DNA of 64,000 bases from Cohnella algarum (GCF_016937515.1 NZ_JAFHKM010000002.1:2227001-2291000), one strand, 5' to 3'. Counted from the stretch's first letter, positions 26,492 through 34,632 are shown. Numbers and translations are program-made. The notes: a model not told the origin generated them from the sequence alone.

Positions 26492-27535
26492 ATGCCTCGA
26501 CCGAAACCCGTGACCTTGCAAACGATCGCCGACGAGCTGGGCTTGTCGATTCATACGGTTTCCAAGGCGCTCCGGGGACTGCCGGGCATGTCGGAAACGA
26601 CGCGCAAGGAGGTCGTCGACCGGGCGCGCGAGCTCGGCTACCGGACGAAAGAACAGGAGGCCGGAATTTCCGCCGAACGCATTCCTTGGACGCATGCGAA
26701 GCCCCGGCGTTTTGCGATGCTGATCGTCGGCGACTCGGACTTTCATCATATGCAGATGGAAGGGGTGCGCCTGCGCCTGAACGAGCTTGGCCATTCGCTG
26801 TACCCGCTGCTCGTGCCCGCCGCCGTTTCCGAAGGAGCGGGGCTGGAGGAATGGCTGGAGAAAAACGGGCTGTTTTTCGCGGACGGCCTGTTTCTTACCG
26901 CGGCCATTCCGGAGCGGATGGAAGCCGAGCTGCTCGCGCTGCCGATTCCGAAGGTGCTGCTGAACTACCCTCCCGATCTGGCGGAGGTGGACAGCGTCAT
27001 TTGGGATGTGGAGCATGCGATTCACCGGTCGATGGAGGAGCTGTTCGATCACGGCCATCGCCGCATTTTGTATGTCGGCCCCATCGGGCCTACGCGGGGG
27101 TTCCGCCTGAGGTGGAGAGCCTTCGAGTCGGCGACGGCGAGGCTCGGACTGGGCGATACCCCGGACCCCCGCGACCATGCGACGTCTTCGCCGGACGACC
27201 GGGCGGCCTGGATGCAGGAGCTGGGGGACAAGCTCGGTACCGGGCGGTACACCGCCGTCATCAGCGCGATACCGGGCTTGGCCGAATGGGTATGCGTCGC
27301 GGCCGACTTCCTGAAGCTCGAGATTCCCCGCCATATCTCTCTCGTAGGGCTGGAGCACGAGGCGATCCCCCATTTTCCCGGCATGACGAGACCGCTGCTG
27401 CTCGTCCGGGAAGCCGGGGAGCGGGCGGCGGAGCTGATGCTGCGAAGGATCGCCAATCCGCAGCTGCCGTATGAGCATGTAAGGCTCAGAGGCGCGTTTT
27501 CTAGAGGCAACACGGTCGGGCGCCCGGCGCCTTGA
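26492..27535 (+). CDS. LacI family transcriptional regulator
   Basis: 347 residues. The N-terminal helix-turn-helix (VTLQTIADELGLSIHTVSKALRGLPGMSETTRKEV, about residues 7-41) is canonical, with the hinge helix around 50-62. The periplasmic-binding-protein-like sensor domain follows (FAMLIVGDSDFHHMQMEGV...). AAGGAG lies 12 nt before ATG 26492. It is divergent from the FAD oxidoreductase gene and probably represses that gene and itself through the palindrome at 26415-26446. The stop is only 3 nt from an AraC-type remnant. Confidence 0.9.
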   Translation: MPRPKPVTLQTIADELGLSIHTVSKALRGLPGMSETTRKEVVDRARELGYRTKEQEAGISAERIPWTHAKPRRFAMLIVGDSDFHHMQMEGVRLRLNELGHSLYPLLVPAAVSEGAGLEEWLEKNGLFFADGLFLTAAIPERMEAELLALPIPKVLLNYPPDLAEVDSVIWDVEHAIHRSMEELFDHGHRRILYVGPIGPTRGFRLRWRAFESATARLGLGDTPDPRDHATSSPDDRAAWMQELGDKLGTGRYTAVISAIPGLAEWVCVAADFLKLEIPRHISLVGLEHEAIPHFPGMTRPLLLVREAGERAAELMLRRIANPQLPYEHVRLRGAFSRGNTVGRPAP

Positions 27536-27538
27536 AGT

Positions 27539-27762
27539 GTGGCACTGAATTCCTCCTATTTGAGCCGCCTGTTCAAAGGGAAACGGGCGAGTCGTTTTCC
27601 GGCTATGTGCTCGCCCGGCGGATGGAAAAGGCGAAGGAGCTGCTGCTCGAAGGGAACAAAGTGTTCGATGCGGCCTGCGCTGTCGGCTACCGGGATATCA
27701 GTTATTTTGCCCGTGTGTTTCGCAAATACTGGGGCGCGGCTCCGAGCGAATTAAAGAAATGA
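27539..27762 (+). pseudogene. Remnant of an AraC-type DNA-binding domain, frameshifted
   Basis: Two frames combine to the C-terminal half of an AraC/YesN HTH domain. The first, from 27539, reads ALNSSYLSRLFK. The second continues RETGESFSGYVLARRMEKAK...YRDISYFARVFRKYWGAAPSELKK. The switch occurs at the AAAGGG near 27575-27580 and is repaired by one additional A. The first HTH, sensor and receiver parts are missing, so this is a fragment even if the frameshift is a sequencing error. It abuts the stop of the LacI gene, which suggests a deletion brought them together. Confidence 0.7.
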
Positions 27763-27862
27763 AATGACTAAACATCCGAAGGAACGGGTATACTGACATA
27801 GGGTTGTTCTCGGTCTTTAACAAAATGATTCGCGGGTAATTTCCTTTTTCGCTCGAGTGTGG

Positions 27863-27963
27863 TACAATAAGAACCATTAAGATAGCGACCTAGCGAATTC
27901 ACATATCGTAGAGGGTTATTCTTTAAAGCTTAATTAATAACCTTGTACAATATGTGATTTTTT
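27863..27963 (+). promoter_or_regulatory. Cold-shock gene leader: -10 box and long terminator-like hairpin
   Basis: TACAAT (27863-27868) is a likely -10 box. The leader then forms a two-part stem: CACATAT (27900-27906) with ATATGTG (27950-27956), enclosing GGTTATT (27914-27920) with AATAACC (27936-27942), followed by ATTTTTTATTT. It resembles an intrinsic terminator inside the ~140-nt 5' untranslated region of the csp gene. The stem is AT-rich and so likely to be temperature sensitive. Confidence 0.5.
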
Positions 27964-28015
27964 ATTTCCAAAGGAATGCGAAGATCACGTAAATTATTTA
28001 AGGTGGTAATGTGAA

Positions 28016-28216
28016 ATGGAAACAGGAACAGTAAAATGGTTTAATGGCGAGAAAGGCTACGGCTTCATCGAAGTCGAAGGCGGCAATGACGTATTCGTGC
28101 ATTTTAGCGCGATCGTTGGGGAAGGCTACAAAACGTTGGACGAGGGCCAACGCGTTGAGTTCAACATCGTGCAAGGCAATCGCGGCCCGCAAGCCGAGAA
28201 TGTCGTAAAACTGTAA
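28016..28216 (+). CDS. csp: Cold shock protein, CspA/CspB family
   Basis: 66 residues, the usual length. Nucleic-acid-binding motifs RNP1 (KGYGFIEV, about residues 13-20) and RNP2 (DVFVHFSAI, about 25-33) are intact, as is the N-terminal [11 protein letters not shown]. It binds single-stranded RNA or DNA and acts as an RNA chaperone. AAGGTGGT precedes ATG 28016. The gene has a long structured leader and its own terminator, and is followed by another cold-inducible gene (YdjO-like). Confidence 0.96.
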   Translation: METGTVKWFNGEKGYGFIEVEGGNDVFVHFSAIVGEGYKTLDEGQRVEFNIVQGNRGPQAENVVKL

Positions 28217-28233
28217 GAGCGAAACGCCAAAAA

Positions 28234-28268
28234 AGCCCCGAACTATCGTTTGGGGCTGTTTTTTTTTC
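28234..28268 (+). terminator. Intrinsic terminator of csp
   Basis: AGCCCC (28234-28239) pairs with GGGGCT (28252-28257), with extension into the loop, followed by GTTTTTTTTTT. Confidence 0.88.
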
Positions 28269-28307
28269 GCCTCCGCAGGACAAAATCGCCTAGAAAGAGG
28301 GATCGGC

Positions 28308-28520
28308 ATGTACAATTCGCGAAAAAAACCGTTGGAAGAAGTACCGACCGAATTAACCCCGATATGGTCTTGTTCGAACGAAAACTGCAACGGATGGATG
28401 AGGGAAAACTTCGTCCTTTCCCCGGTTCCGGTATGTCCCCAATGCCAGTCTGACATGCACAAGGACGAAAGAATGCTGCCCGTGATCGTAAACACGAGTT
28501 TCCCTTATCTCAGAAGCTGA
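28308..28520 (+). CDS. ydjO: Cold-inducible protein YdjO family (zinc ribbon)
   Basis: 70 residues. Four cysteines in two pairs (Cys22/Cys27 and Cys43/Cys46, in SCSNENC and CPQC) form a probable zinc ribbon. The MYNSRKKPLEEVP N-terminus, IWSCSNE core and INTSFPYLRS-like end (here VNTSFPYLRS) match Bacillus YdjO. AAAGAGGG lies upstream. Placed just after csp, as cold-responsive genes often are. The biochemical function of the family is unknown. Confidence 0.85.
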   Translation: MYNSRKKPLEEVPTELTPIWSCSNENCNGWMRENFVLSPVPVCPQCQSDMHKDERMLPVIVNTSFPYLRS

Positions 28521-28556
28521 AAAATGGCGTCGCGCGGCAAAAGACGGAGATTATCC

Positions 28557-28587
28557 GCTTTCGGCCGAGGCGGCGTTTTTTTTTTCG
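28557..28587 (+). terminator. Intrinsic terminator after the ydjO-like gene
   Basis: CCGCTTT and GAGGCGG (7 pairs including G-T wobbles) around a CGGCC loop, then CG and ten T residues. Confidence 0.75.
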
Positions 28588-28752
28588 GCATCCTCCCGAC
28601 GATCTTGGTTTCGAACCGCTTTCCGGTTGACAAAACACCATGAACCCCTATGATATCGCTTAACATTTGCCATCGTTTTTCGGCATCGGGCATATAATGG
28701 CAGAGTGTCGTCTAATGGGGTGGCATTCTCATGGAAAGAAGGAAAGCGCAAC

Positions 28753-29259
28753 ATGAACGTAATCGATCAATTGCTGGCGGAATGGCTGGGCGAGTTCGAA
28801 TGGCTGCTGCGGATCCTCGTCAGCGCGTTTCTCGGATTTTTGCTCGGGTTGAACCGCACCCACAAGCATAAGCCGGCCGGGGTCAAAACGTACATGTACG
28901 TAACGACGGCTTCCACTTTGATTACGATCGTTTCGATCCAGAGCGTAGTCAGATATTCGAACATAGAAGAGCATGCGATGATGGATCCGATGCGGCTTGC
29001 GGCGCAGATCGTGACGGGGCTTGGTTTTATCGGAGCCGGCATCATTTTGAAGGACGGGGCGCGGGTGATCGGCCTGACCTCGGCCGCGATGATCTTTTTC
29101 GCCGGGGGCGTCGGCATCGCGATCGGGGCGGGATTTTATACGGTCGTGTTATTCTCGCTGCTGGTGACGATGTTCTTTGTCAGACTCGGAGAGATGACCG
29201 AAAAGCGGAACAAGACGAAGCCGAACGCGAACGGTTCGGATTCGGAGACGCTGGAGTGA
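28753..29259 (+). CDS. MgtC/SapB family membrane protein
   Basis: 168 residues from ATG 28753 with AAGGAA 8 nt upstream. The N-terminal membrane domain contains LVSAFLGFLLGLNRTHKHKPAGVKTYMYV and QIVTGLGFIGAGIILKDGARVIGLTSAAMIF, the two diagnostic MgtC segments, with about four to five helices. It lacks the long C-terminal ACT-like domain and ends in a short charged tail. MgtC-family proteins affect magnesium or acid stress responses and ATP synthase activity in pathogens; the role in soil Bacillota is unclear. TATAAT at 28693-28698 is a possible -10 box with a weak -35. Confidence 0.88.
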   Translation: MNVIDQLLAEWLGEFEWLLRILVSAFLGFLLGLNRTHKHKPAGVKTYMYVTTASTLITIVSIQSVVRYSNIEEHAMMDPMRLAAQIVTGLGFIGAGIILKDGARVIGLTSAAMIFFAGGVGIAIGAGFYTVVLFSLLVTMFFVRLGEMTEKRNKTKPNANGSDSETLE

Positions 29260-29331
29260 GCGGCGTCATATTTCGAAAAGCGATCGGACTTCCATTGCGG
29301 CGCGGGCCGGGACGGCAAGGGGGAAAACGGA

Positions 29332-30630
29332 TTGAAAATCAGGCTCGGGTACGTCGGCGTCGAGGATACGATGGAATTCGTCACGGGCATCATCCGGCAA
29401 AACGCCGAGTTTGCGTGCGTTCCCTTTCTTCATGAACGATTCGAGGACATCGGAACGATCCTGTCGAAGCACGAACGCGACGTCGACATGTGGCTTTTCT
29501 CCGGCCCGCTTCCGTACCGAATCGCGCGTGAGCAAGCTCCGCATGTCCGGCAGCCGATGTTTTACGTTTCCTTTAACGGAACGGCCCTATACCGGACGCT
29601 GTGCCGGCTTTTCTACCGGGAGCGGATCGACATCGGCCGGTTGAGCTTCGATATGTATGCCGAGGAAGAGCTGGCGAAGGTCGTCGGCGAGCTGATGCTG
29701 GGCGAAGTCGGCCGGCTGCGCGTCAAGCCGTACGGCGGATCGTATCGCGAGCTGATCGATTTTCATCATGAGCTGTGGCGGCAAGGGAAGACGGATTACG
29801 CGATCACGTGCGTCTGGTACGTGCAGGAGCGGCTCAAAGAGCTCGGCGTTCCCGTGCTGAGGGTCGTTCCGACGGAATCGTCGGTACAGACGGCGCTGTC
29901 GGAGGCTTCCCGGACGTGGGAGGCGCTCCGTTACATGGATTCGCAAATCGCCGTGCAAATCGCGGAAACGGACCCCTACGCCGGAATCGCGAAGGACAGG
30001 CACGGCTCCGACGAGCTGCTCCGCATGGACCTTGCCGTGAGCGAATCGCTGCTGGATTATTCCAGGCGGGTGCAGGGATCGCTGAAGACGATCTCGCCGG
30101 GGCGGTACGCGATTTTTACGACGAGGGGCATTCTGAAGGAGGTCACGCGGCATTTTACGCAAGTGCCGGATTTTCCGGAGCTTCAAAACCTGGGGGCGGG
30201 GCTGACCTGCGGCATCGGAATCGGCCGGACCGCGTACGAAGCGGAATTGATGGCCGGACACGCGCTGATGCAGACCCGTCATTACGGCAAAGGCTCGTGG
30301 ACGGTCGCGTTCGACGACAACACGGTAACCGGTCCGCTCGGCCGGGCGGAGCAGCTCTCCTATGCGTATTCTGCCGACGGGCTGCGGGAGTTGAGCGGGC
30401 AAACGGGACTGAGCGCGGCGACGCTGGGGAAAATCGAAGCGATTTTGAAGAAGCTGCAAACCGATGTCATCCATTCGAACCAGTTGGCGCAACAAATGCG
30501 CATTATGCCGCGGAGCGCCAGACGCATTCTCATTCAGCTGGAAGCGAGCGGCCGTGCGGTCGTGGTCGGGGAAGAGACGCCGAGCGCGAGGGGGAGGCCG
30601 CTGAAGCTGTACAAGGTGACGTTGACATAG
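29332..30630 (+). CDS. Unusual multidomain regulator: sensor-like N-terminus, cyclase-like middle, winged-helix C-terminus
   Basis: 432 residues from TTG 29332, with AAGGGGG 8 nt upstream. The N-terminus (MKIRLGYVGVEDTMEFVTG..., about 1-190) resembles a PrpR_N-like ligand-sensing fold. The middle (about 240-340) contains YAIFTTRGILKEVT and LTCGIGIGRTAYEAELMAGHALMQ, a pattern like GGDEF or GTP-cyclohydrolase-III-type nucleotide domains but without a GGDEF motif. The C-terminus (about 360-432) contains LSAATLGKIEAILKK and an HTH-like end that fits a winged helix. I infer a transcription factor controlled by a small molecule or nucleotide. I do not know a characterised homologue; the domain calls are by pattern only. 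Confidence 0.5.
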   Translation: MKIRLGYVGVEDTMEFVTGIIRQNAEFACVPFLHERFEDIGTILSKHERDVDMWLFSGPLPYRIAREQAPHVRQPMFYVSFNGTALYRTLCRLFYRERIDIGRLSFDMYAEEELAKVVGELMLGEVGRLRVKPYGGSYRELIDFHHELWRQGKTDYAITCVWYVQERLKELGVPVLRVVPTESSVQTALSEASRTWEALRYMDSQIAVQIAETDPYAGIAKDRHGSDELLRMDLAVSESLLDYSRRVQGSLKTISPGRYAIFTTRGILKEVTRHFTQVPDFPELQNLGAGLTCGIGIGRTAYEAELMAGHALMQTRHYGKGSWTVAFDDNTVTGPLGRAEQLSYAYSADGLRELSGQTGLSAATLGKIEAILKKLQTDVIHSNQLAQQMRIMPRSARRILIQLEASGRAVVVGEETPSARGRPLKLYKVTLT

Positions 30631-30663
30631 GATGCCGGATATTCGTTCGTTTTGGGAGGTTAG

Positions 30664-30692
30664 TTGACATCGGTCCGTTTTTGTCCTAATAT
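30664..30692 (+). promoter_or_regulatory. SigmaA promoter of the amidotransferase-amtB operon
   Basis: TTGACA (30664-30669), a 17-nt spacer, TAATAT (30687-30692). It leaves a ~95-nt leader before ATG 30794. Confidence 0.8.
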
Positions 30693-30755
30693 ACGGTCAT
30701 GACCTTTAATCAGCCGAAAATAAAAGCTGACAAACGAACCGTTTGGCCGTCAGCG

Positions 30756-30772
30756 TGTCATTCTATTTTACG
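30756..30772 (+). promoter_or_regulatory. GlnR/TnrA-like box
   Basis: TGTCA-N7-TTACG matches the GlnR/TnrA consensus TGTNA-N7-TNACA except for the last base. It lies in the leader about 65 nt downstream of the -10 box, before an operon that contains an ammonium transporter. A nitrogen-control role is inference. Confidence 0.4.
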
Positions 30773-30793
30773 CCGCAAAGAAGGGAAGCCCTT

Positions 30794-31483
30794 ATGAATA
30801 TTCTCGCGCTCAAGCATTTCTCGTTTGACGACGAAAGCGCCATTGCCGGCTGGGCGGCCCGGAACCGCCACCGGCTGCAGGTGCTCGACCCTTCCGATGC
30901 GGCGGAGTTCCCGCCCGGGACGGATTTCGGCATGCTGATCGTTTTGGGCGGTCCGATGAGCGTGTACGAGGAGGATCGGCATCCCTGGCTCATCCGCGAA
31001 AAGCGGTTCGTCCGGCAATGCGTCGAGGACGGCAAACCCGTTCTCGGCATTTGCCTCGGCGCGCAGATGCTGGCGGAGGCGCTGGGCGGAACCGTGCGCC
31101 GGAACGACCAAAAGGAAATCGGCTGGCATCCCGTCCGGCGAACGGCGGAGAAGCATCCGATCTTTGACGGCATGCCGGAGACGTTCGTCAGCTTCCAGTG
31201 GCACGGCGATACGTTCACGCTGCCGGAAGGAGCGAGGCGGCTGGCATACTCGGAAGCCTGCGGCAATCAGGCTTTCGCGTACGGCGATCGCGTGCTCGGG
31301 CTGCAGTTTCACCTGGAGACGACGCCGGCCTGCATCGGAACGATGCTCGACGTCTGGGCGGACGAGCTGGCGGCTAAAGCGCCGTACGTTCAGGCGCCCG
31401 GCGACATCGCCGCGCAGACGGGGCGGAGCCGGGCTTCGCATGCGATGCTGAGCGGCATTTTGGATCGGCTGACGGCGGTTTAA
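30794..31483 (+). CDS. Class I glutamine amidotransferase
   Basis: 229 residues from ATG 30794, with GAAGGGAAG upstream. The catalytic triad of GATase1 is visible: Cys87 in PVLGICLGAQM, His173 and Glu175 in GLQFHLETT. The SFQWHGDTF motif is also present. Stand-alone GATases of this kind (GuaA-N-like, gamma-glutamyl-GABA or gamma-glutamyl-amine hydrolases) remove amide nitrogen or glutamyl groups. Co-transcription with amtB 50 nt downstream suggests a nitrogen-scavenging role. Confidence 0.87.
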   Translation: MNILALKHFSFDDESAIAGWAARNRHRLQVLDPSDAAEFPPGTDFGMLIVLGGPMSVYEEDRHPWLIREKRFVRQCVEDGKPVLGICLGAQMLAEALGGTVRRNDQKEIGWHPVRRTAEKHPIFDGMPETFVSFQWHGDTFTLPEGARRLAYSEACGNQAFAYGDRVLGLQFHLETTPACIGTMLDVWADELAAKAPYVQAPGDIAAQTGRSRASHAMLSGILDRLTAV

Positions 31484-31533
31484 CCTTCGATATAGCGAAC
31501 GGGTACAGTCATCATGAGGAGAGGTTAGCGCAA

Positions 31534-32799
31534 ATGGAACTCGGTTTGAACGGTATTTGGACGATGCTCGGCGCGATTTTGGTGTTGTTCATGCAGTGCG
31601 GATTTATTTTGCTGGAAGCGGGCTCGACCCGCATGAAAAACGCTGGCCACATCGCGGGCAAGACGATTTTTACGGTCGGCATCGTTTCGATCGTGTTTTG
31701 GGCGGTCGGCTACGCGTTCATCTTCGGCTCCCAAGGCAACGGCTTTTTGGGGTGGGGCGATTATTTCGGGTTCGACGCGACGAGCGTGCCCGATGGGTCG
31801 ACGGTGGCGCCGACGGTGCTGTTTATTTTCCAGCTGTCGTTCGCCGCCATCTCGATGTCCATCGCGTGGGGCGGCTTTGCCGAGCGGGCGAAGCTGTCGG
31901 TCTATTTGATTTTCGCGATTTTGTTTTCCGCTCTCGTCTATCCCGTCGTCGCGCACTGGATTTGGGGCGGCGGCTGGCTGGCGGAGCACGGCAAGCAGGA
32001 TTACGCCGGCTCGACCGTCGTGCACCTGACGGGAGCGATGGCGGCGCTCGCGGCCACGCTGCTGTTGAAGCCCCGCATCGGCAAGTATAACAAAAACGGT
32101 ACGGCCAACGGCATGCCGGGCCACAATCAAGTGTTCACCACGCTTGGCGTCATGATTTTGTGGATCGGCTGGTTCGGCTTCAATGCGGGCAGCACGCTTT
32201 CGGCGGGCGACGGAAGCTTCTTCGGCTTCATCGCGATCAACACGCAGCTCGGCGCGGCCGGCGGAGCGGTCGCGGCGCTGATCGCGAGCTGGGTTCTGCT
32301 CGGCAAGTCCGATATCGGCGCGATGCTGAACGGCGCGCTGGCCGGCCTGGTCGCGATCACGGCGTCTTGCGCGTTCGTCGAGTCGTGGGCGGCGATCGCG
32401 ATCGGCCTCGCAGCGGGCGTCCTCGTCGTGCTGAGCATCCGGTTTTTCGAAAAGCGGCGCGTCGACGATCCGATCGCCGCCCTGTCCGCGCACGGCACGG
32501 CCGGCGTATGGGGCACGCTGTCCAACGGGCTGTTCGCCACGCCGGAGCTGGCGGAACGAGTCGGCGTCGGCCGGCCGGGGCTGTTTTACGGCGGGGGCCT
32601 TGAGCAGCTGGGCGTTCAGGCGCTCGGCATCGTCGCTTGCGGTGCGTTCGCGTTCGCCGTATCGTACGTCATCCTGTTCGCGCTGAAGAAGACGATCGGC
32701 CTTCGCGTGACGGAGGAGCAGGAAATCGTCGGTCTGGATTTGAGCGAGCATGGCTCCTACGGTTACCCGGAGCAGATGAAAGAGATGGCGAGAAACTGA
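31534..32799 (+). CDS. amtB: Ammonium transporter, Amt family
   Basis: 421 residues, about 11 helices, no cleaved signal. Family hallmarks: FMQCGFILLEAGSTRMKN near the N-terminus, the twin histidines of the pore in VVHLTGAMAAL and LSAHGTAGVWGTLSNG, and NGMPGHNQVFTTLG. The GAGGAGAG site lies ahead of ATG 31534. No PII (glnK) gene follows; amtB and glnK are often linked, so its absence is notable. The partner is an amidotransferase upstream. A terminator closes the operon. Confidence 0.95.
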   Translation: MELGLNGIWTMLGAILVLFMQCGFILLEAGSTRMKNAGHIAGKTIFTVGIVSIVFWAVGYAFIFGSQGNGFLGWGDYFGFDATSVPDGSTVAPTVLFIFQLSFAAISMSIAWGGFAERAKLSVYLIFAILFSALVYPVVAHWIWGGGWLAEHGKQDYAGSTVVHLTGAMAALAATLLLKPRIGKYNKNGTANGMPGHNQVFTTLGVMILWIGWFGFNAGSTLSAGDGSFFGFIAINTQLGAAGGAVAALIASWVLLGKSDIGAMLNGALAGLVAITASCAFVESWAAIAIGLAAGVLVVLSIRFFEKRRVDDPIAALSAHGTAGVWGTLSNGLFATPELAERVGVGRPGLFYGGGLEQLGVQALGIVACGAFAFAVSYVILFALKKTIGLRVTEEQEIVGLDLSEHGSYGYPEQMKEMARN

Positions 32800-32832
32800 C
32801 TTCTGGCCCGAGCGCTTCATTTTTGTCCAAAA

Positions 32833-32870
32833 CCTCCGCTCCCGCGGTTTCGCCGGGCGGAGGTTTTTTT
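32833..32870 (+). terminator. Intrinsic terminator of amtB
   Basis: CCTCCGC (32833-32839) pairs with GCGGAGG (32857-32863), with a smaller inner stem, then eight T residues. Confidence 0.9.
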
Positions 32871-32925
32871 TCTGCGGGGGCATCTCCCTATCCGCTCCGG
32901 ATGTCGGCTCGGCTCTCCGCGACTC

Positions 32926-33262
32926 GGTTGAGTCGTGGCGACTCATCTCGTCCCGCCAACCGCAACATGCAGCCCTCAGTTGAGTAAATATTACCCATCT
33001 CACCGCCTCCGCCCGCCCGCTGACGCTCCGGTTGAGTCGTGGCGACTCATCTCGTCCCGCCAAGCGCAACATGCAGGCCTCAGTTGAGTAAATATTACCC
33101 ATCTCACCGCCGCCGCCTGCTCGCGAACGCTTCGGTTGAGTCGTGGCGACTCATCTCGGCCCGCCAAGCGCAACATGCAGGCCTCAGTTGAGTAAATATT
33201 ACTCGTTTCGCCGCCTCTGCCCGCCCGCGAACGCTCCGGTTGAGTCGTGGCGACTCATCTCA
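32926..33262. repeat. 52-bp-period array, seven hairpin units in ABABABA order (array 2)
   Basis: The 656-bp gap 32800-33455 has no credible gene before the small ORF. Units start (at GTTGAG) at 32927, 32979, 33031, 33083, 33135, 33187 and 33239, exactly 52 bp apart. Type A contains GAGTCG-TGG-CGACTC, a perfect palindrome. Type B contains GAGTAA-ATA-TTACYC. Both are followed by ATCTC or a close variant. A and B alternate, so the array can also be read as three and a half copies of a 104-bp repeat. The sequence is unrelated to arrays 1 and 3. Confidence 0.9.
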
Positions 33263-33455
33263 CCTCCAGCGATACGCCGATGAAAGGCGCCTTTTTCCGA
33301 GTCCTGGATTATGCAGAATGTAATTCAAATTACTGAAACGCAGGCCTTCGTTTGATACGATGAAGTCGCCAGCCGTTTTGTTTCTTTACAGGCGAAAGCC
33401 GGCGAAAAACGCGAAGGAAGAAGGTTGCAGCGTGCATAGAGAAGAAGAAAGGAAC

Positions 33456-33551
33456 ATGTCGGGAGGAAGACGTGATCTCGGCGTTGCCATTCTGCTGGTC
33501 GGATTCATGACTTTGGTGTTCGCCGCGTTGGGCGCGTTCGGGGGAGAATAG
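33456..33551 (+). CDS. Small single-helix membrane peptide (31 residues)
   Basis: ATG 33456 follows GAAAGGAAC at good spacing and encodes a short basic N-terminus (MSGGRRDLG) and one hydrophobic helix (VAILLVGFMTLVFAALGAF). The frame is open further upstream, but only this start has a ribosome binding site. Small one-helix proteins are common in spore formers. I cannot assign a family; moderate confidence that it is expressed. Confidence 0.45.
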   Translation: MSGGRRDLGVAILLVGFMTLVFAALGAFGGE

Positions 33552-33604
33552 GGGCGGCCTTCCTCTAGTTCCCCCGAACGGGCACGACCGACCCGAAACC
33601 GGAC

Positions 33605-34585
33605 TCACTCCGACTCCGGCTCCGTCAGCATTTTGACCGCCCGGATGACGGCTTCCGGATGGTTTTGCGGGATCATGTGCGCGACGTCCGGCAGAACGAG
33701 CAGCTTCGAATCCGGCAGTTGCCGGTGCAGTCGGAAGCTGTGCTCCTTGGTTTCGAAGGGGTCGTCGTCTCCAACCGCGATCACGAGTGGCGCGCGGATT
33801 TCGGAATAGCGGCCCATGATTTCTTTTGCGGCGGGAACGAAGGCGAGGACGTCTTCGCGATTGGCTTTGAACTGCGAAGGACGAAGCCAGTACGCATGCG
33901 TCGCCTGGCGATACCCTTCGGGAACGGGCTCGGGCTTGAAGGTTTCTTTTAAAATGTTGTCCGCCAGCGGGGGGCCCAGCACGGCGAGCAGCATGTTCAT
34001 CGCGACATCCCCCAGCACCGGCGTCGTGACCAGCGTTGAGATCGGATCGCCTTTCTCCGCCGGATAGCCTTCCGGATACAAGCCGGCGCCCAAGGTGACG
34101 ATTCCCGACAGGTCGTCCGGGTAATCGAGCGCATACGCGAGCACGAGGACGCCGCTCCAGGAATGCCCGACCAAAATCGGCTTTTCCACGCCGAGAGCTT
34201 TCAGCGCTTCATGCAGCAGCCTTGCTTGCGTTCGCGGGGTGACGTTTTCGTCGCGCGGCCTTTCGCTATAGCCGTAGCCGGGGCGATCGAAGGCGATGCC
34301 GCGATAACCGGCGGACGCCGCCAAATCGATCGTTTCCCGAAAATCATTCCCCGTCAGCACCCCGCCGTGGAGGAATACGACCGGTTTCCCCTCTCCCTTG
34401 CTAATATAATGAAGCTTTATTCCTTCTGCGGTTACGAACTGTCCGGTCGGAGGATAACCCGCCTCGGCTTTCCGAAACTTGTATTGGCCGTACAAATAAA
34501 GGGCTGCAAATAAAACGATAACGGCCGACAGAACGATCATCGCTCTTTTCCTCCTTCGTTTGGCTGTCGCGGCGTGTTTTTTCAT
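33605..34585 (-). CDS. Membrane-anchored alpha/beta hydrolase
   Basis: About 326 residues. The second of two adjacent ATGs (34585) has the better spacing to GAGG. A basic N-terminus precedes one transmembrane helix (AMIVLSAVIVLFAALYLYG). The alpha/beta hydrolase domain follows, with oxyanion motif VVFLHGGVLTG, nucleophile elbow VGHSWSGVL, Asp in AVGDDDPFE and His in PDVAHMIPQNHPE. It is probably exported-side facing, anchored by the helix. It lies downstream of the TetR gene on the same strand and has its own TetR-type operator (34633-34648). Substrate unknown. Confidence 0.85.
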   Translation of the reverse strand: MKKHAATAKRRRKRAMIVLSAVIVLFAALYLYGQYKFRKAEAGYPPTGQFVTAEGIKLHYISKGEGKPVVFLHGGVLTGNDFRETIDLAASAGYRGIAFDRPGYGYSERPRDENVTPRTQARLLHEALKALGVEKPILVGHSWSGVLVLAYALDYPDDLSGIVTLGAGLYPEGYPAEKGDPISTLVTTPVLGDVAMNMLLAVLGPPLADNILKETFKPEPVPEGYRQATHAYWLRPSQFKANREDVLAFVPAAKEIMGRYSEIRAPLVIAVGDDDPFETKEHSFRLHRQLPDSKLLVLPDVAHMIPQNHPEAVIRAVKMLTEPESE

Positions 34586-34632
34586 CATGCACCTCATATG
34601 TTGGAATGGCATAACATGAATACACTATTAAC

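Noticed and set aside
28505-28693. Minus-strand 62-codon frame near the ydjO-like gene
   Set aside because: It crosses a terminator, has no ribosome binding site and no similarity that I can recognise.
31525-33102. Minus-strand frame of 525 codons opposite amtB and array 2
   Set aside because: Its N-terminus is internally repeated because it translates the 52-bp array, and the rest is the shadow of amtB.
32926-33262. CRISPR array
   Set aside because: Spacers between palindromes are repeats themselves, alternating in two types; no cas genes.
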